Source of the DNA: Oscillibacter valericigenes
GTDB lineage: Bacteria; Bacillota; Clostridia; Oscillospirales; Oscillospiraceae
DNA: 64,000 nt
Direction of reading: 5' to 3'
Assembly (NCBI RefSeq): GCF_016902445.1
Contig: NZ_JACSNX010000002.1
Span: 1 to 64,000, forward strand
Shown: piece after piece, positions 40,841-47,880 of the stretch
How the letters are laid out: each line of letters begins with the position of its first letter
Numbering within the stretch: position 1 is the stretch's first letter
Translations under genes and position numbers: made by a program
Notes under the pieces: model-generated
What the model was told of the DNA's origin: nothing
Database searches by the model: none
What the model saw: only the letters and a program-made list of their open reading frames with translations

Positions 40841-40871
40841 AAACGGCGGACCGCTGTGCGGTCCGCCGTTT
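40841..40871. terminator. Bidirectional terminator
   Basis: A 14-bp perfect stem (40841-40854 / 40858-40871) whose A and T ends give short U tracts in both directions. It lies between the convergent ModE-like and cytidylate-kinase-like genes. Confidence 0.75.
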
Positions 40872-40880
40872 CTGCCGTAT

Positions 40881-41537
40881 TCACTTCTTGGGACGGGTGG
40901 GGTCCTCTTCGGTGGGGCTGGGGATGGGATGCTCCTTGTGGGCCACCATGGTCTGGATCAGCTCCACCGTCCGGCCCAGGCCCAGATAGCTGGAGTCGAT
41001 GCAGAAGTGATAGCTGTCCAGCGCGCCCCACTTTTTGGAGGTATAGTATTCATAATAGGAAGCGCGCCGCTTGTCGGTCTTGGCGATCAGCTGGCGGGCC
41101 TTCTCCGGCGAGACGTTCTGCCGCTCCGCAACCCGCTGCACCCGCACGTCCATGGGGGCGCAGATAAACAGGCTCAGATGGTTGGGATAGTCCGCCAAGG
41201 CATAGTCGGCGCACCGGCCGATGATGACGCAGGGCCCCTGGTCCGCAATGTGGCGGATGGTGTTGAAGGTGGCCAGATATACCTGCTGCTCCAGAGAGTC
41301 CCCCACACCGGTGCCCGGCAGGGCGAACATGTAGGAGTCCATGGCAATGGAGTACAGGAGGCTCTTGGGCCGCTCGTCAAAGCTCTCGAAGATCTGCTCA
41401 CACAGGCCGCTCTTCTTGGCGGCCTCCTGCAGCAGCTCCTTGTCATAGAAGGGGATCCCCAGCTCCTTGGCCACGCGGATGCCGATCTCCTTGCCGCCGC
41501 TGCCAAACTGCCGGCCGATGGTGATGATGGTTTTCAT
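40881..41537 (-). CDS. Cytidylate kinase-like family protein
   Basis: A 218-residue P-loop protein (ITIGRQFGSGGKEIG, residues about 4-18) of the cytidylate-kinase-like family that is common in Clostridia and separate from housekeeping Cmk. The CVIIGRCADYAL segment and the C-terminal YYEYYTSKKWG region are typical. The real substrate is not known. Last gene of a minus-strand trio, 64 bases after the 60-residue membrane protein. Confidence 0.88.
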   Translation of the reverse strand: MKTIITIGRQFGSGGKEIGIRVAKELGIPFYDKELLQEAAKKSGLCEQIFESFDERPKSLLYSIAMDSYMFALPGTGVGDSLEQQVYLATFNTIRHIADQGPCVIIGRCADYALADYPNHLSLFICAPMDVRVQRVAERQNVSPEKARQLIAKTDKRRASYYEYYTSKKWGALDSYHFCIDSSYLGLGRTVELIQTMVAHKEHPIPSPTEEDPTRPKK

Positions 41538-41601
41538 AGAGAACCCTCCTCTCCTGATTGCCTCTATTATACAGCAAGAACGCGGCGCCGTCAAACGCTA
41601 C

Positions 41602-41784
41602 CTAGTCCCGGGGCTCTTTTTCCTCCGGCGGCAGCGGATGCCAGGGCTCCTCTTTTCGCTTGAAAAGACGGCGGGCCAGGGCGTCCTTCACCGTCTCCAC
41701 CAGAGCATACCAGAGACGGCCCACCACGAAGATCATCACCAGCGCCAGCAGGAAGGCGCCCATCTGTCCCAGCGACAGCGGCAT
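41602..41784 (-). CDS. Small single-helix membrane protein
   Basis: 60 residues: one hydrophobic segment (about 9-27), then a basic stretch (RRLFKRKEE) and a proline-rich acidic tail. The ribosome site (AAGGAGGGA) is good. Unknown function; it sits 15 bases after the 162-residue gene. Confidence 0.6.
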   Translation of the reverse strand: MPLSLGQMGAFLLALVMIFVVGRLWYALVETVKDALARRLFKRKEEPWHPLPPEEKEPRD

Positions 41785-41799
41785 GGCAGTCCCTCCTTC

Positions 41800-42288
41800 T
41801 TATTTCGTAGCGTAGCAGGTCTTGAAAAACGACTCAAAGGCCTGCTGCTCCGGCCCCTGGTCCACGTAGATGAACAGCTTCTCATCCTCCAGCCACTCGA
41901 ACGTGTTGATGGCCAGGTAGTGCTTTCCGTCCGGGTAGATGATGAAAGCGTCCGTGGGGTACTTGTTCCGATAGGCCTTTTTGACCGTGGACCGGGGACA
42001 GATCTCCGGGTCGCCGCAGCCAGACAGGTCCGGCACCGTGGGCACGACCACCACCGTGGGGTCCGCCCCCTCCTTCCAGCCTACGATCAGGCTGCCGTAG
42101 GTAGTCTTACTGCCGTGGACCAGGCCGTAGTTGAACCGCTTCGCGTCCTCCGTGTAGGCGGCCACCAGCTGATACTGGCTTCCGTCGGGCACCACGCTGT
42201 CGAACAGCCGCCGCATCTTCTGCTTGCTGTCGGCACTTTTGGCCTGGTCGATCTCAGGCCCCTTGAAAAGTTTTCCGAAAATTCCCAT
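41800..42288 (-). CDS. Hypothetical soluble protein, 162 residues
   Basis: No signal peptide or membrane helix. The N-terminus (MGIFGKLFKG) is typical of small cytosolic proteins of Oscillospiraceae. Beta-rich, with one CGDPEIC cysteine pair. Family not recognised. AGAGGTGCTGTT precedes the ATG. First gene of the trio that ends with the cytidylate-kinase-like protein. Confidence 0.72.
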   Translation of the reverse strand: MGIFGKLFKGPEIDQAKSADSKQKMRRLFDSVVPDGSQYQLVAAYTEDAKRFNYGLVHGSKTTYGSLIVGWKEGADPTVVVVPTVPDLSGCGDPEICPRSTVKKAYRNKYPTDAFIIYPDGKHYLAINTFEWLEDEKLFIYVDQGPEQQAFESFFKTCYATK

Positions 42289-42318
42289 AACAGCACCTCT
42301 TTGCGTCCGAATTCTTTT

Positions 42319-42348
42319 TATTGACCAATATATAAAATGCAGTCAATA
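42319..42348. promoter_or_regulatory. Inverted repeat upstream of the 162-residue gene
   Basis: TATTGAC (42319-42325) and GTCAATA (42342-42348), spaced by 16 AT-rich bases, lie in the promoter region of the gene at 42288. The TetR gene directly upstream is a candidate binder. Confidence 0.45.
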
Positions 42349-42402
42349 TAAGAACATCATAGCAAAAGAAACCAAAAATCGCAAGTGGGTAAATATCATT
42401 GC

Positions 42403-42434
42403 TGAAAAAAAGACCGCTCTTCAGCGGTCTTTTG
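42403..42434 (-). terminator. Terminator overlapping the tetR stop codon
   Basis: AGACCGCT-CTTC-AGCGGTCT (42411-42430), extended by A/T pairs, followed on the minus strand by TTTTTT. The TGA of the TetR gene lies inside the stem. Confidence 0.85.
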
Positions 42435-43044
42435 CCTGATGATGCAGCTGGGAGAGGTACTTCACCAGGAATCGCACGTGAAGTTCCGCCGTCTCATCCA
42501 GATAGTCCGGAAAGAGAAAGGGCATGGACTCCGGCGCGGAGTTATAGATCAGGAGACAGGAGAACACCAGGTTGGCCAGCACCTCCGGCGGACAGTCCGC
42601 CTCCCGGATGCCCAGCAGCGCCATCAGGCGGAGAAAGAACGCCCGCTGGCCGGGGCGGAAGTTCTGGAACCGCTCCGGCGCCAGGCGGCTGTGGAGGTCC
42701 GCCTCCTCCCGCTGGGTCATCACCAGGATCCCGTGATCCCGGTGGCGGAGGATGGTCTGGAAAAAGGATTCCACACGGTCCTCCCAGGTGCCCTCAGGCC
42801 GGGCCAGCTCCTGTTCCAGCAGCCGGAGCAGGCGGTATCGCTGCTCCTCCATCAGCTGGAGGGAGAAGTCCTCCAGCGAGTCGAAAAACGTGTAGAAATA
42901 GGGCTTTGAGATGCCCACCGCCCGGGTGAGCTCCGCCAGATGCAGTCCGCCCAGGCCCATGCGCACCGCCATCTCCAGCCCCGTGTCCAGCAGGGCCTGC
43001 CGCACCCGGGCCCGGTCCTCCTCCGTATAGCTCTTGCGGGCCAT
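42421..43044 (-). CDS. TetR family transcriptional regulator
   Basis: A 207-residue TetR protein. HTH region RQALLDTGLEMAVRMGLGGLHLAELTRAVGISKPYFYTFFDSLEDF (about 15-60) ends in the YFYTFF variant of the usual YYHF motif. The ligand domain (70-207) is unassigned. Promoter at 43075-43103 (minus). Possible targets are the downstream trio, through the repeat at 42319-42348, or the xdh operon upstream. Confidence 0.9.
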   Translation of the reverse strand: MARKSYTEEDRARVRQALLDTGLEMAVRMGLGGLHLAELTRAVGISKPYFYTFFDSLEDFSLQLMEEQRYRLLRLLEQELARPEGTWEDRVESFFQTILRHRDHGILVMTQREEADLHSRLAPERFQNFRPGQRAFFLRLMALLGIREADCPPEVLANLVFSCLLIYNSAPESMPFLFPDYLDETAELHVRFLVKYLSQLHHQAKDR

Positions 43045-43074
43045 GGCATCCCCTCCCTTTTGTCATCTGGTGTC

Positions 43075-43103
43075 AGTATAACACAATTCCCCGGAAAAGG
43101 AAA
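43075..43103 (-). promoter_or_regulatory. Promoter of the second tetR
   Basis: On the minus strand, TTTCCT (43103-43098), 17 bp, TATACT (43080-43075). Confidence 0.6.
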
Positions 43104-43120
43104 CCGTTCTGCCGCACCCC

Positions 43121-43165
43121 CAAAAAAAGCAGCCCGGCCGCCTGCAGCGGCCGGACTGCTTTTGA
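43121..43165 (-). terminator. Terminator of the xdhABC operon
   Basis: Stem AGCAG-x-CCGGCCGC / GCGGCCGG-x-CTGCT with one mismatch, followed on the minus strand by a run of seven T. Confidence 0.88.
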
Positions 43166-43179
43166 ATTCTTTGGATGGC

Positions 43180-43692
43180 TCACGCCTCCGGCATGGGCTT
43201 GCCCAGGCGCTTGTACATGGTTTTTTTCACAGCCCGCAGGATGTTCTCATACCCGGTGCAGCGGCACAGATGGCCGGACAGGAGCTTCCGCAGCTCGTCG
43301 TCCGTGTACTCCCTGCCGCTCTCCAGGATCTCCACCGCCGTCAGGATGAACCCCGGGGTGCAGAAGCCGCACTGGATGGCCGCCTCGTCCACAAAGGCCT
43401 GCTGGATGTCACTGAGCTCGCCGTTGGGGCCCAGCAGCCCCTCCAGGGTGCGGATGTGCTTGCCCTCCGCCCAGACCGCCAGATAGATGCAGGAGTTGTA
43501 GGCCTCCCCGTCGATGAGGACGTTGCAGGCGCCACACTCCCCCACCTCACAGCCCTTCTTCACAGAGGTCATGCGGAAGTCGTTGCGGAGCATGTCCGTC
43601 AGGCTGGCCCGCACGTCCACCGTGCGCTCCACGTCCTTGCCGTTCAGATTGAAATGGACCGTCTGGTACTGCATCACGTGTTTCTCCGCCAT
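43180..43692 (-). CDS. xdhC: Xanthine dehydrogenase family 2Fe-2S subunit
   Basis: Small iron-sulfur subunit of the molybdenum hydroxylase, 170 residues. Plant-ferredoxin-type cysteines lie in GCEVGECGACNVLIDG and CIYLAV. The second [2Fe-2S] cluster is in CGFCTPG and LCRCTGY. It passes electrons from the molybdenum centre to FAD. Its ATG overlaps the stop of the FAD subunit (TAATG). Third gene of xdhA-xdhB-xdhC. Confidence 0.96.
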   Translation of the reverse strand: MAEKHVMQYQTVHFNLNGKDVERTVDVRASLTDMLRNDFRMTSVKKGCEVGECGACNVLIDGEAYNSCIYLAVWAEGKHIRTLEGLLGPNGELSDIQQAFVDEAAIQCGFCTPGFILTAVEILESGREYTDDELRKLLSGHLCRCTGYENILRAVKKTMYKRLGKPMPEA

Positions 43693-44573
43693 TACAGGTC
43701 ACCTCCCGCCAGCTTGACCGCTTCAATGAACGCCCGGCGGGCGCTCTCCACCGCGATGTGCATCCGGAAATCCCTGGCCGCCCGCCAGGAGTCCCGGGGG
43801 TTGATGTCCTCCTTCACCGCCTGGGCGAAGCGGTCCGCCAGCTCCAGGCTCACCGGCGCTCCGGCGGCGAGGCACTCGGCGGTCTCCGCCCTCAGGGGCA
43901 CTGGGCCCGCCACGCCGAAGGCCACCCGGGCCCGCTCCACGGTCTTTTTGTCGGCGGAGAGGCGGACGTTCACAGAGGTGCCCAGTGTGGCGATGTCCAT
44001 GGCGTTCCGCATGGCATATTTAATATAGTGTCCAAATGTGTCAGTATAACTGTCTTTTTCGATCAGGATAGCCGTCTGGATCTCGCCGGGGCGGATATCC
44101 ACCTTGCCCGCCTTGATGTAGAACTCCCGGATGGGCTGGCGGCGGACGCCGTCGGGCCCCGTCAGCTCCACGATGGCGTCGTAGGCATGGAGCGTGGAGG
44201 CGGAGTCGGCGGAGGTGACACCGTTGCAGGTGTTGCCGCCGATGGTGCCGATGTTGCGGATCTGGGGTCCGCCCACCTGGTCCACGGCCTCCCCCAGGAC
44301 GTTGAGGTACTTCTGGATCAGGGGGTCCCGTGTGATGTGGGAGAAGCTGGTGAGGGAGCCGATGCGAAGGGTGCCGTCGTCCTCCATGGTCACGCCACGG
44401 AGCTCGTCCAGACCGTAGATGGAGATCAGCTCCACGCCGGCCCGCTTGCCCTCCCGCATCTGCACCAGCACGTCGGACCCTCCGGCGATGATCTGGGCCT
44501 CCGGATGGGCCACCCGAAGGGCCACGGCGTCGGCCACACTTTGGGCCTGATACAGGGCTTTCATATCATACAT
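43692..44573 (-). CDS. xdhB: Xanthine dehydrogenase family FAD-binding subunit
   Basis: FAD subunit of the CO-dehydrogenase-flavoprotein fold, 293 residues. FAD-binding motifs AGGSDVLVQMR (about 31-41) and TIGGNTCNG (about 112-120) are clear. It starts 15 bases after xdhA and overlaps xdhC by one base. Confidence 0.95.
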   Translation of the reverse strand: MYDMKALYQAQSVADAVALRVAHPEAQIIAGGSDVLVQMREGKRAGVELISIYGLDELRGVTMEDDGTLRIGSLTSFSHITRDPLIQKYLNVLGEAVDQVGGPQIRNIGTIGGNTCNGVTSADSASTLHAYDAIVELTGPDGVRRQPIREFYIKAGKVDIRPGEIQTAILIEKDSYTDTFGHYIKYAMRNAMDIATLGTSVNVRLSADKKTVERARVAFGVAGPVPLRAETAECLAAGAPVSLELADRFAQAVKEDINPRDSWRAARDFRMHIAVESARRAFIEAVKLAGGDL

Positions 44574-44588
44574 GGGTGGTTCCCTCCT

Positions 44589-46883
44589 TCAGTCGTCGAT
44601 CAGCCCGGCCTCTTTGAACTTGCGGTAGAGGACGTGGGGCGTGATGGGGCAGGCGTCAAAGGCCACGCCTGTGGCATTCAGAATTGCGTTGCGGATGGCC
44701 GGCGCCGGCGAGCAGGCCGGCGGCTCGCCCAGGGCCTTGGTGCCGTAGGGAGACGTGGGCTCCGGGTTCTCCACGAATGCCGCCTGCAGCGTGGGATGGT
44801 CCATAAAGGTGGACAGCTTGTAGTCCAGCAGGTTGTTGTTCAGGGGCTTTCCGGTCTTCTCGTCGAACTTCAGTTCCTCGGAAAGGCCGTAGCCGATGGC
44901 CATGGACATGCCGCCGTGGACCTGGGCCTCCGCCAGAGCGGGGTTGATGAGGGTGCCGCAGTCGTGGACGTTGACGATGTTCAGCAGCTTCACCTTGCAC
45001 ATGGGGATGTCCACCTCCACCTCGGCAAAGGAGCAGCCGAAGGAGTAGGCGTTGGACTTGATCTGGGCCGTGGTCTCCGCCGTGATGTGCTGGCTGTGCT
45101 CCAGGGAGTAGAGGCTCTCCGTGGCCAGCTCGCCCAGGGTCTTGAGGACCCGGCCGTCAGACTTGCGGACGATGTTCCCGTCCACCAGGTCCAGAGTGGA
45201 GACGGGCATCCGGGTCTGCTCGTGGGCGATCTGCAAGATCCGCTCCCGCAGGGCCTGGGCCGTCTGCATGATCGAGAAGCCGCCGATGTACGTCTGCCGG
45301 GAGGCGTAAGCGCCGGTGCCGAAGGGGGTCACGTCCGTGTCCTGGGTGGACACCGCGTGGACGTCCTCCACCGGGATGCCCACCGCATCCGCCACCATCT
45401 GGGAGTAGGCGGTGTCGCAGCCCTGGCCGATCTCCGTCTCGCCGGTCTGGAACTGGAGGGAGCCGTCCTGGTTCAGCACCATCCGGCAGGAGGAGGACTC
45501 CAGGGAGATGGGCCACACGGCGGTGTTGTACCAGAACACCGCAAGGCCCACGCCCTTCCGGATGGGACCGGTCTGGTTCTGGTATTCCCGGTATTTCCGG
45601 GCATAATCCAGCAGCGCCATGCCCTTGTCCATGCACTGGTTGAAGGTGTCGGAGTACAGCTCGTTCTTGGAGAAGCCGTCGGTATAGCCCACCGGCATCA
45701 GATTCTTCCGCCGGAACTCCATGGGCTCCATGCCGATGGCCTTACAGATGTCGTCGATGTGGCACTCCCCGGCCCACATGGCCTGGGGGATGCCGTAGCC
45801 CCGCATGGCGCCGGCGGCGGGACGGTTGGTGTACACCGTCCAGCAGTCGCACTCTAAGTTGTCGCAGGGGTACAGCTGGGGGAAGGCGCCCATGCCCTTG
45901 GCCACGATGCTGTGGCCGTGGGAGGCATAGCCGCCCTGGTTGGACCAGGCCTCAAACTTCCGGGCCACCAGCGTGCCGTCGGGCCGGACCCAGGAGATGA
46001 TGTGGGTGCGGATGGCGTGGCGGACCCGGTTGGAGACAAAGGTCTCCTCCCGGCTGCACTCCAGATGCACCAGCCGGCCGCCCACCTGGGTGGAGAGCCA
46101 GGCGCACAGAGGCTCGTACAGCGCGTCCTGCTTGTTGCCGAAGCCGCCGCCGATGTAGGGCTTGATGATCCGCACCTTACCCCAGGGCAGGCCCAGGGCC
46201 TGCCCCACCACCCGGCGGATGATGTGGGGGATCTGGGTGGAGGTGACCACCACCACCCGGCCCGCCTCCTCATAGGCAAAGCACCCGTGGTTCTCGATGT
46301 GGCAGTGCTGGACCGTGGGGGTGTCGTACCACCCCTCGACCTTGATGAGTCCCGGCTCCTGGATGGCCTGCTGATAGTCGCCCCTGCGGATGTCCGTGTG
46401 CTTCAACACGTTGCCGGGGCAGTCCTCGTGGATCTGGGGGGCGTCCGGCTCCATGGCCTTCTGGGCGTCCAAAACGAAGGGCAGCTCCTCGTACTCCACC
46501 TTCAGGGCCCGGACGGCCTGGGCGGCGGCCACCTCGTCCTCGGCGATGACGGCGGCGATGTCGTCGCCGTAGTACCGCACATGGCGGTTTAAGAGCAGCC
46601 GGTCCGCCACGTCCTGGTGGGCCGGGTCCGTGGACCAGGGGTGTCCCGCCGTGGGGAAGGGATAGTTGGGCGCATCGAAGCAGGTCAGGACCTTCACCAC
46701 GCCGGGGATGGCCTCCGCCGCCGCGGTGTCGATGGACTTCACGTAGCCGTGGGCAATGGTGGAATGCAGGATCCTGGCCACCAGGGCGCTTCGATCGCAC
46801 AGGTCCGCCACATATTTGGCGCGGCCCGTTGCCTTTTCGTAGGCGTCCACACGGGTGACGCTTTTGCCGACGCTTTTGCTCAT
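44589..46883 (-). CDS. xdhA: Xanthine dehydrogenase family molybdenum-binding subunit
   Basis: Large catalytic subunit, 764 residues, holding the molybdopterin-cytosine-dinucleotide centre. N-terminal GKSVTRVDAYEKATGRAKYVAD, the cofactor-contact segments GGGFGNKQD and AMRGYGIPQ, ETEIGQGCDTAYSQ and the catalytic-glutamate region GTKALGEPPACSP are present. The substrate could be xanthine, hypoxanthine or another purine or heteroaromatic. First gene of the operon; divergent from mocA, whose product should process its cofactor. Confidence 0.95.
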   Translation of the reverse strand: MSKSVGKSVTRVDAYEKATGRAKYVADLCDRSALVARILHSTIAHGYVKSIDTAAAEAIPGVVKVLTCFDAPNYPFPTAGHPWSTDPAHQDVADRLLLNRHVRYYGDDIAAVIAEDEVAAAQAVRALKVEYEELPFVLDAQKAMEPDAPQIHEDCPGNVLKHTDIRRGDYQQAIQEPGLIKVEGWYDTPTVQHCHIENHGCFAYEEAGRVVVVTSTQIPHIIRRVVGQALGLPWGKVRIIKPYIGGGFGNKQDALYEPLCAWLSTQVGGRLVHLECSREETFVSNRVRHAIRTHIISWVRPDGTLVARKFEAWSNQGGYASHGHSIVAKGMGAFPQLYPCDNLECDCWTVYTNRPAAGAMRGYGIPQAMWAGECHIDDICKAIGMEPMEFRRKNLMPVGYTDGFSKNELYSDTFNQCMDKGMALLDYARKYREYQNQTGPIRKGVGLAVFWYNTAVWPISLESSSCRMVLNQDGSLQFQTGETEIGQGCDTAYSQMVADAVGIPVEDVHAVSTQDTDVTPFGTGAYASRQTYIGGFSIMQTAQALRERILQIAHEQTRMPVSTLDLVDGNIVRKSDGRVLKTLGELATESLYSLEHSQHITAETTAQIKSNAYSFGCSFAEVEVDIPMCKVKLLNIVNVHDCGTLINPALAEAQVHGGMSMAIGYGLSEELKFDEKTGKPLNNNLLDYKLSTFMDHPTLQAAFVENPEPTSPYGTKALGEPPACSPAPAIRNAILNATGVAFDACPITPHVLYRKFKEAGLIDD

Positions 46884-46922
46884 CAGGCAAGCCTCCTTTT
46901 TCTCTCACCGCTCCGCCGCCCA

Positions 46923-46952
46923 TTGACTGGGCACGGCAAAAGCGGATATACT
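46923..46952 (+). promoter_or_regulatory. Promoter of mocA
   Basis: TTGACT (46923-46928), 18 bp, TATACT (46947-46952). It lies between divergent xdhA and mocA. No clear minus-strand promoter was seen in the remaining gap. Confidence 0.7.
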
Positions 46953-46974
46953 AAACTCAGAATGAGGTGATGAC

Positions 46975-47568
46975 ATGGAAAACACGCCGAAGCTCGGCTG
47001 TGTGGTCATGGCCGCCGGCAATGCCCGGCGGTTCGGTGAAAACAAGCTGGCCGCCCAGCTGCGGGGCAGGAGCCTGATCCTCCGGGCGCTGGAAGCCGTC
47101 CCGGCGGAGAAATTTGACAAAGTGGTGGTGGTAACTCAGTACCCGGAGGTCATGCGCCTGGCCGGGGAGTTCCGCTTCGCCGCCGTCCACAATCCCCATC
47201 CGGACTACGGCATCAGCCACACCATCGCGCTGGGGCTGACAGAGCTGCGGGACTGTGACGGCGTGCTGTTCCAGGTGAGCGACCAGCCCCTGCTGCGGCG
47301 GGAGAGCGTGGCGGAGCTGGCGGACCGCTGGCGGGCCCGGCCGGAGAAGATCGCCGCTCTGGGCCACGGCGGCGTCCGGGGCAACCCCTGCCTCTTCCCC
47401 GCCCGGTTTTTCCCGGAGCTGCTGGAACTGCGGGAGGACCACGGCGGCAACACCGTCATCCGGCGGCACGAGGAGGACCTGTTCCTCCTGGAGGTGCCGG
47501 CGGAGGAGCTCCACGACGTGGACACCGTCCAGGCCCTGGAGGAACTGAAAGCAGAGGCGGCCCGATGA
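46975..47568 (+). CDS. mocA: Molybdenum cofactor cytidylyltransferase, YgfJ/MocA family
   Basis: Transfers CMP to the molybdopterin cofactor, giving the cytosine dinucleotide form used by the xanthine dehydrogenase family. 197 residues. The nucleotidyltransferase loop [16 protein letters not shown], the DQPL motif ([11 protein letters not shown]) and the GNPCLFP segment are diagnostic. Family members of the YgfJ type mark selenium-dependent hydroxylase systems. It is coupled by ATGA to the DUF1905 gene and lies between the two hydroxylase operons. Confidence 0.94.
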   Translation: MENTPKLGCVVMAAGNARRFGENKLAAQLRGRSLILRALEAVPAEKFDKVVVVTQYPEVMRLAGEFRFAAVHNPHPDYGISHTIALGLTELRDCDGVLFQVSDQPLLRRESVAELADRWRARPEKIAALGHGGVRGNPCLFPARFFPELLELREDHGGNTVIRRHEEDLFLLEVPAEELHDVDTVQALEELKAEAAR

Positions 47569-47834
47569 ACGAGACCGTCTACGAATTCGATGCGGTGATC
47601 CGGAAGGTGCCGGACATCGACGGCGCCTATGTAGAGTTCCCCTACGATGTCCGGGCGCTGTTCGGCAAGGGCCGGGTCCAGGTGGCCGCCACCTTTGACG
47701 GCGTCCCCTACGCGGGGAGCCTGGTGCGGATGGGCACCCCCGGCCACATCCTGGGGATGCGGAAGGACATCCGTGCCCAGATCGGAAAGCAGCCCGGCGA
47801 CACCGTCCATGTGACGGTGCGGGAACGCAGATAA
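47565..47834 (+). CDS. DUF1905 domain protein
   Basis: An 89-residue DUF1905 beta-barrel-like protein ([55 protein letters not shown]). Its biochemical role is unknown. The ATG overlaps the mocA stop, so it is made with MocA. That position between two molybdenum hydroxylase operons suggests a part in their maturation or purine handling; this is inference from context only. Confidence 0.88.
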   Translation: MNETVYEFDAVIRKVPDIDGAYVEFPYDVRALFGKGRVQVAATFDGVPYAGSLVRMGTPGHILGMRKDIRAQIGKQPGDTVHVTVRERR

Positions 47835-47850
47835 CGCAGTCTTCGGACAG

Positions 47851-47880
47851 GCCGCGGCGCTGATGCGCCGCGGCATTTCC
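47851..47880 (+). terminator. Terminator after mocA-DUF1905
   Basis: A 10-bp perfect stem (47851-47860 / 47865-47874), TGAT loop, then ATTTCCTTATTT. Confidence 0.7.
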
